A stretch of 64,000 bases of DNA, taken from assembly GCA_963971305.1 (NCBI GenBank), contig OZ020313.1, positions 53,764,203 to 53,828,202 on the forward strand, given 5' to 3'. Under the pieces are notes generated by a model that was not told the DNA's origin, did no database searches, and saw nothing but the letters and a program-made list of their open reading frames with translations. Position 1 is the stretch's first letter, and every line of letters begins with the position of its first letter. Origin of the DNA: Arcuatula senhousia. Taxonomy: Eukaryota; Mollusca; Bivalvia; Mytilida; Mytilidae. Positions 58,266-64,000 of this stretch are shown here, piece by piece. A program made the translations under genes and the position numbers.

Positions 58266-59528
58266 ATCTATCTATTTTTACACAATAAGAGTACCACAAT
58301 GTAAGCAGTGGAAGCAACTGCTTCCATTTCTATTTCGCAAAAAAAAAAATAAACAAATAAAAATGTACCCCGACATGAAATGGTTGAAAAGTAATCGTAC
58401 TTTATAGTACTGCCTACCCAGTTGGCCTTTGTTTCTATCACACTACTTGTAAAATTATTATTTCATCATGTTCATGTTCATTTTATCACTCCTTTCGTGT
58501 TCATCTCCCTGTTCACTGCTTGGAGTTAAAACGATTATACTAATTACATTTTTAGCATAAACCAATCGTTTCGGCATGTTCGGTATGTTATTTGTCATAA
58601 GAATACGCGTTCAGCAGCACTAACCATTTAGGATTGCCTGTTACCTTTGCCGGTTTTAAACATTAAATTTATACGGATACTTTTTATGAGCAATGGGTAT
58701 GTTAGTTGCTCCTGTGCTACTGATGAGAACAAGAAAATACAATTCCTTTTTGAAAAAGATGTAAAATCGATCCTTCGGAAAAGTTATTTACAGAAAGAAA
58801 ACGCTATCTGTGATATTCTTTTATTATTGCTGTAATCCCAAGCATCGCGCATTCTGCATGCTACTTGATCAAAAAAACCAAAATTATCATGTGAAAAATT
58901 ACATAGTTTTGTAAGTTCATCTTGGGAGTTCACAAGAAGAGTACAACCTTCGCTGTTCAATCTGAACTAGGGCGTTTGCCTTTACATTTTGATGTCATAA
59001 AACATGTTCTTAAGTTTTGGCTCACACGACAAGCTAAGTGCTGTTGAATGTCTGGCCAGTCTTCTGCCAAAGGGTCAAAACCCGCATGGGGTTAATGTAA
59101 TAGTTTTAATTGTATTATTGAGTATAAAAGCGAAAATAAAATAATCCAACTATGTTTGATTTTTTTGTAATCAGAATTCGGTTTCGGTATACTAGAAATC
59201 TAACTTTTAAAAAGTTTCCAGAAACGGACGAGTTTGTTCTTGCACTTTGTTTTCTTTACTTATTCAAAAGTGGTTATGCTGATTCAAACCACCCTATAGT
59301 TCCCACATATATATCAAAGTCATTAACTTTAGTTTCTATATAAATGTTAAACTTCCGTGCTGCTGGTTTGTTGTTTAACATTTTTCATATCTTTGTTTCA
59401 GTAGAACACAAACTCATTCTTCAAAAATCGAATTAACACCTAAAGCTTAAATGTCATCTATCTATTTCTAAATAATAATAGGAAAATACAATACCATGCG
59501 TTTGTGACGTTGACGTTAACGTCACATA

Positions 59529-59597
59529 GAGTAACGTTAGAAACATGATTCTTCTTAGTGATGGCCTTTTGTTCATATCCGAACAAAACATTGAAAG
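59529..59597 (+). promoter_or_regulatory. 5' untranslated exon of paralog 2 (start approximate)
   Basis: It matches the block before paralog 1 (AGTAACGTTAGAA, GATTCTTCTTAGTGATG) and ends at a GTAAGA donor. The intron to the coding exon (acceptor at 62561-62563) is about 3 kb and contains the foldback element. Confidence 0.6.
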
Positions 59598-59837
59598 GTA
59601 AGAGAAGTTCTATTCCTTATGATTTTAATAAATCAACGAAATTATCTGTTTTTAAAACTATGTGAAATGATCTGCCGTTAATTTGTCAAAACAACTTTTT
59701 CGGTATGTTTATGTTTCATACAAAAGAAAAACACGGGGAGGAAGAGGGGACAAACACATTGTTCAAATAACAAAAGACTTTTGTGCTCTTCATATTGCAT
59801 ATTAAAAAAGAATAGAAGCATTTAATAAACCTTAATA

Positions 59838-60812
59838 CGGAAGCCCATTAGTGTCAGGTGGAGTTTTTTTTTTAAGTTGTGATCACAAGTTAGCTAAATC
59901 GTGATCACGACTTAGTAACTTGTGATCACAACTTAGCTAACTCGTTATCACGACTAAGCTAACTCGTGATCACCACTTAGTAACTTGTGATCACGACTTA
60001 GCTAACTCGTGATCACGACTTAGTAACTTGTGATCACAACTTAGCTAACTCGTGATCACGACTTAGTAACTTGTGATCACGACTTAGTAACTTGTGATCA
60101 CGACTTAGTTACTTGTGATCACCACTTCGTAACTTGTGATCACAACTTAGTTAACTCGTGATCACGACTTAGTTACTCGTGATCACGACTTAGTAACTCG
60201 TGATCACAACTTAGTAACTTGTGATCACAACTTAGCTAACTTGTGTTCACGGCTTAGTAACTCGTGATCACGACTTAGTAACTCGTGATCACAACTTAGC
60301 TAACTTGTGATCACGACTTAGTAACTTGTGATCACGACTTAGCTAACTCGTGATCACGACTTAGTAACTTGTGATCACAAATTAGCTAACTCGTTATCAC
60401 GACTTAGCTAACTTAGTCGTCATAACGAGTTAGCTAAGTTCTGATTACAAGTTACTAAGTGGTGATCACGAGTTACTAAGTGGTGATCATGAGTTAGCTA
60501 AGTCGTGATAACGAGTTAGTTAAGTTGTGATCACAAGTTAGCTTAGTCGTGATCACAAGTTACTAAGTGGTGATCACGAGTTAGCTTAGTCGTGATAACG
60601 AGTTAGCTAAGTCGTGATCACAAGTTACTAAGTCGTGATCACAAGTTACGAAGTGGTGATCACGAGTTAGCTAAGTCGTGATAACGAGTTAACTAAGTTG
60701 TGATCACAAGTTACTAAGTCGTGATCACAAGTTACTAAGTCGTGATCACGAGTTAGCTAACTTGTGATCACAACTTAAAAAAAAAACTCCACCTGACACT
60801 AATGGGCTTCCG
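59838..60812. mobile_element. 975-bp foldback element with TA duplication and GTGATCAC arrays
   Basis: The ends are inverted copies of about 37 bases, starting CGGAAGCCCATTAGTG and closing CACTAATGGGCTTCCG, flanked by TA on both sides. The left half is a tandem array of about 21-bp units (CTTAGTAACTTGTGATCACG type), and from about 60411 the right half is the same array inverted. Almost every unit carries the palindrome GTGATCAC or TGATCA. There is no protein. It lies in the intron of paralog 2. Confidence 0.85.
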
Positions 60813-62170
60813 TACCTTAAACATATCCTATACAATTATAGTTTTTTCTAAATCTTTTTAAAAAGACTATCTACACTTCATTTCCCTTGCTCAATGCAGC
60901 TTATAAAACCTCAAAATATCTAACTGTTATCATCGTATAGTTCAACTGAAAAAGATCTTATCACTAGTGTGGAGAAGGACAGTGGTCATGTGACTTGCCC
61001 AAAATAAAATTAAATTTGAAAAATATTTTGAGATTTTTGTGTTTTTAGAATCTTTATAACTAGTTTAGTAACATTTTATCAATATGATTAAAATTTGTAT
61101 TGAAGTTCTTTAAAAAGTAAAAATTCTTAGCTAAAGTATGGTCAAGGGAGGCTATTTGTCAAAAATCATGAAAAATCATCGTTTTTGGCTCCTACATCTT
61201 TGCTTGTACATAAAAATCAAGGGAAGAAACCCCACTTCAGATGAATTGTTGCAAGATCTATAAAATGTCAAAAAAATGAAGGAATTCTATTGACATGAAA
61301 AAAAGGTAATGGAACATTTTTGTGTGTTTTTATGGCTTTTCCTATATAATTCATAGAAAATATTGCTACTTTAACTTGATATAACTCGAAAAGTAGGGAA
61401 GAAACTCATGAATTTTTTATCCAAATTATAAAAGATTACATCATTTTTGACATTTAAGCCAATTTTGAAGAAAATCTATTGACAAATTAATTCTGGTCCC
61501 AAGTGCCATGCTCTACCTTAAAGGTATTTAAAATAAAATGTAATAAAGTTGTAAAGACACAATACATAGAAGAATGGTAAAAAACCGAGAAACACTTGAT
61601 AATGGTCAACTTGGTACAAACCTTTCTGTTATTTTTTTGGATATGCAAATTTTAGATATGAAAATTATTTGGATATGCAAATTTTAGATATGAAAATTAC
61701 CTCTCTAATATAAAAAAAATGTTGAGCGGAGGAGAAAAAATACTTCTTTATGCATATCAGCACATTAACTTCAAATAGAACAGGGACTATCCCAGATTTT
61801 AAATTTCTAATGCTAAGATGACAAAAGTAAATTGATTTGGACACCCAGTAATGAAAATCAAGTTGTTCTTGAGGCCTTAAGAACCTACTTAATTATAACT
61901 ATGACATAATATTTTCAATAAGAAGGATAATCATTATTGAAGACATATAACATTGAACACATGTAGGAAAATTCCTTTAAGCATCGTCTAATGGTGTCCC
62001 TTGATATATGTATTCAGCTTATTATTATTAATTTTTTTTCTACAATTTTGTTCTAGCCAATCTTCAATGGACACAAGTTGGAAACTACTTTAAGCATCGT
62101 CTCTTTGTGTCTTTTGTGGATTTTCTACTTTCATGACTTTATAATTATATCTTATGCATTTATTCACTAT
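60813..62170. other. Intron of paralog 2, no other feature
   Basis: AT-rich sequence with one small local duplication near 61640-61700 ('ggatatgcaaattttagata' twice). No exon or RNA gene is seen. Confidence 0.4.
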
Positions 62171-62178
62171 GAAATTGG

Positions 62179-62391
62179 GGCTTGTTTAGGGGAGGTACCA
62201 ATATCCCATATCCCCGTAAATTTTTCATCAAATATCCCATATCTTAAAAAGTGTTTTTCCAGTATCCCATATCCCTGTAAATAAAATGGACTTAAATATC
62301 CCATATCCCAGTAAGTTTTGCCTCAAATATCCCATATCCCATGAAAAAAATTGTGTGCTTATCCCATATCCCAATATACCCTAAACAAGCC
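62179..62391. repeat. 213-bp element with inverted ends and TATCCCATATCCC repeats
   Basis: The ends GGCTTGTTTAGGG (62179-62191) and CCCTAAACAAGCC (62379-62391) are exact inverted copies. Between them, ATCCCATATCCC recurs about seven times at irregular spacing. It is noncoding. Confidence 0.65.
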
Positions 62392-62579
62392 TCGAAATCA
62401 TTTAGAAATATTTTTATCAGACAAATAACACTGGGTACAAGCAGTCCCCTTGAGGACCTTGATTCCAAGTAATGTATTTTGAAAACAAAATGTGGCCAAA
62501 AGACATGATTTGGTTTAATAAAAGTTATCTTATCTTATTATCTTATTAACCTTTTTATTTTAGGCCTATTTGATGTTTA

Positions 62580-63356
62580 ATGTCCAGAAACCGCATTCAG
62601 AAACTTCTATTTCAACCAGAATATATAGAATTTAAAGACAACCTTCTCGCCGAAGCTCCCTTTATAGAACTAGACAAATGCGGGGAACCAGTTAGACAGG
62701 TTTATCTTGGGCTCACTGAAAACTCGTTCATCATCGCGTCTGAAAATGTCCCGGATTACCATCTAAATCCGTCGGTGAAATATAACGCGGACATTGATCT
62801 AGACACTGATGGGATGGACCTAGAGTGGATCGTACCCGTCGGTTTCATAGATATTGATGAGGATTCACACCGCAAGATAATAACTGTAAATTCAAGAACG
62901 GGATGGATTGTGCATTACATGATATCGAATATCTGGGGTCGGGCTCGAAAAGATTGGCTCATCTGGCAAGAGGCTCTCCATGAAATTCATAACGACCCGT
63001 ACAGCTATACGCGCTGCCTGTTTAAGAATTTCGAGATCCCCGACAAAATGTATGACCACAACAAAATAGAACGGCGGCGGAGCAAAGTCATGCACAACAA
63101 GGCCCTAACGTTAGAAACACTGACTAACAGAGTCATGAATAAGATGTATGAAATCCAGGAAGATATAGAAACTAAATCTGGTAAAAAATCGGAAATACAA
63201 ATGGAAACGAGTAAAAGAAAGGGGAATCTTCTCTGTTGCACAAGAGATCAAGGAAGCCAAACTGATGTCGTGCAGAAGAAAAGAAGCAAACGTTCTCTCA
63301 AAAAAGGATGTTTCGGTTTCTGTTACAGGGGGAAAGCCAAGCAGAGACCACCATAA
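62580..63356 (+). CDS. Unrecognised paralog 2 (258 aa)
   Basis: The coding exon starts at acceptor TTTTAG (exon from 62564), and ATG follows after 16 bases. It is nearly identical to paralog 1 over residues 1-225, with differences scattered (for example IIASEN against IIAYEN). The C-terminus is KKRSKRSLKKGCFGFCYRG and a short basic end. The basic stretch followed by two cysteines could be a lipid-modified membrane anchor; that is inference. No family is recognised; a PH-like fold is a guess from the alternating hydrophobic pattern. The gene appears intact, with an untranslated first exon at about 59529-59597. Confidence 0.75.
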   Translation: MSRNRIQKLLFQPEYIEFKDNLLAEAPFIELDKCGEPVRQVYLGLTENSFIIASENVPDYHLNPSVKYNADIDLDTDGMDLEWIVPVGFIDIDEDSHRKIITVNSRTGWIVHYMISNIWGRARKDWLIWQEALHEIHNDPYSYTRCLFKNFEIPDKMYDHNKIERRRSKVMHNKALTLETLTNRVMNKMYEIQEDIETKSGKKSEIQMETSKRKGNLLCCTRDQGSQTDVVQKKRSKRSLKKGCFGFCYRGKAKQRPP

Positions 63357-63724
63357 TAAAATGTGCTTTGCCTAAGTATACAAACATTTTCTAAAAAGAA
63401 ATTTGATGTTGAAATTGAAGATTAAGTACAAACATGTAAAATAAACAGTCATTTTTAATATCCTGATTCACACTCTATTGAATTTTGATTTCCTAATTAT
63501 TTTAGTATGTAACGTTAAATTAAAATTTTCCAAATACTGTATGTTTGAATTTTCTTACTTACAATTTAGTTCAATACTGGACATCAAACCGTCCAAAAGT
63601 TACCATAAATCGAAGAATCTCCTCGCACTTTTTCTTTAATTACCCCCCCCCCCCCCCTTGGTTATTTATGCTGGTTTGTTTTCCCAGAGATTAAACCACA
63701 AACACTTTAGTATGATATACCAAA

Positions 63725-64000
63725 GTTATTTCACCTCACGCAACGAAGTTGCAAAGGGTATAATGTTTTGACTAGTCCGCCTGTCCGTCAGAGAATCCGT
63801 CCATGATAAAAATTTCCGTAATTGATTTCTCAATAACTATTAATTGAAGGCTTTTAATATTTGGTATGTAACTTCATGTAGGGGTTGTGATTTCATGTCT
63901 GTTGTGATCGATCATCTACTTCCTGTTTAACGAGCGGACTGGTCCCGTCTTTCCGTGATCAAAACTTCCGTAACAGATTTTTTCAGCAACTATTAATTGT
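63725..64000. repeat. Dispersed repeat beginning near 'cgcaacgaagttgcaaaggg', runs off the window
   Basis: It contains the short hairpin CGCAACGAAGTTGC and 'ttgactagtccgcctgtccg', a repeat type I recall as widespread in molluscan DNA. Two related internal segments (about 63820 and 63970) share 'actattaattg'. It is cut by the window edge. Confidence 0.5.

Overview
The window looks like nuclear DNA of a bivalve mollusc, most likely a mussel (Mytilus or a close relative). It is AT-rich, with long repeat-filled introns, many Penelope-like retroelement copies sharing one 3' tail, non-LTR retrotransposon fragments, and dispersed hairpin-bearing repeats of bivalve type. The organism is inferred from these traits, not proven. 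Nothing prokaryotic is present.

Positions 773-44606, minus strand: about 30 small exons with consensus GT/AG borders join in frame into one reading frame of 1,155 codons that is still open at the window edge. It encodes five consecutive four-transmembrane modules. Module 1 is a recognisable tetraspanin, with a CCG motif in the large extracellular loop. Module 2 has a four-cysteine loop. Modules 3-5 have loops of only about 20 residues with two cysteines. Each module repeats the same exon plan: a TM1 exon, a 231-base TM1-TM2 exon (198 in module 3), a 75-base TM3 exon, loop exon(s), TM4, then a cytoplasmic linker exon ending in phase 2 that splices to the next module's phase-1 acceptor. This apparent 'poly-tetraspanin' is the most interesting object here. 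Two introns of module 1 carry minisatellites whose units look like copies of the adjoining exon 3' end plus its splice donor. The other introns hold Penelope-like copies, a 2,046-bp insertion with target-site duplication that contains a 387-bp tandem array with tRNA-like promoter boxes, tandem repeats at 25.8-31.2 kb, and two non-LTR fragments.

Positions 46.8-49.1 kb and 59.5-63.4 kb, plus strand: two tandem paralogs of a gene whose family I do not recognise, each with a 5' untranslated exon and one coding exon. The 3' coding end missing from the first copy reappears at about 57.85 kb, so an insertion of about 8.9 kb may have split it.

Positions 51.2-56.9 kb, minus strand, between those paralogs: a spliced chromodomain gene (213 aa), followed at once by an 838-codon intronless ORF with a coiled coil, a possible DDE-type transposase core and a C-terminal SAP-like motif. 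They may form one domesticated or still mobile transposase unit. A 975-bp foldback element with a TA target duplication lies at 59.8-60.8 kb, and a mollusc-type dispersed repeat runs off the right edge.
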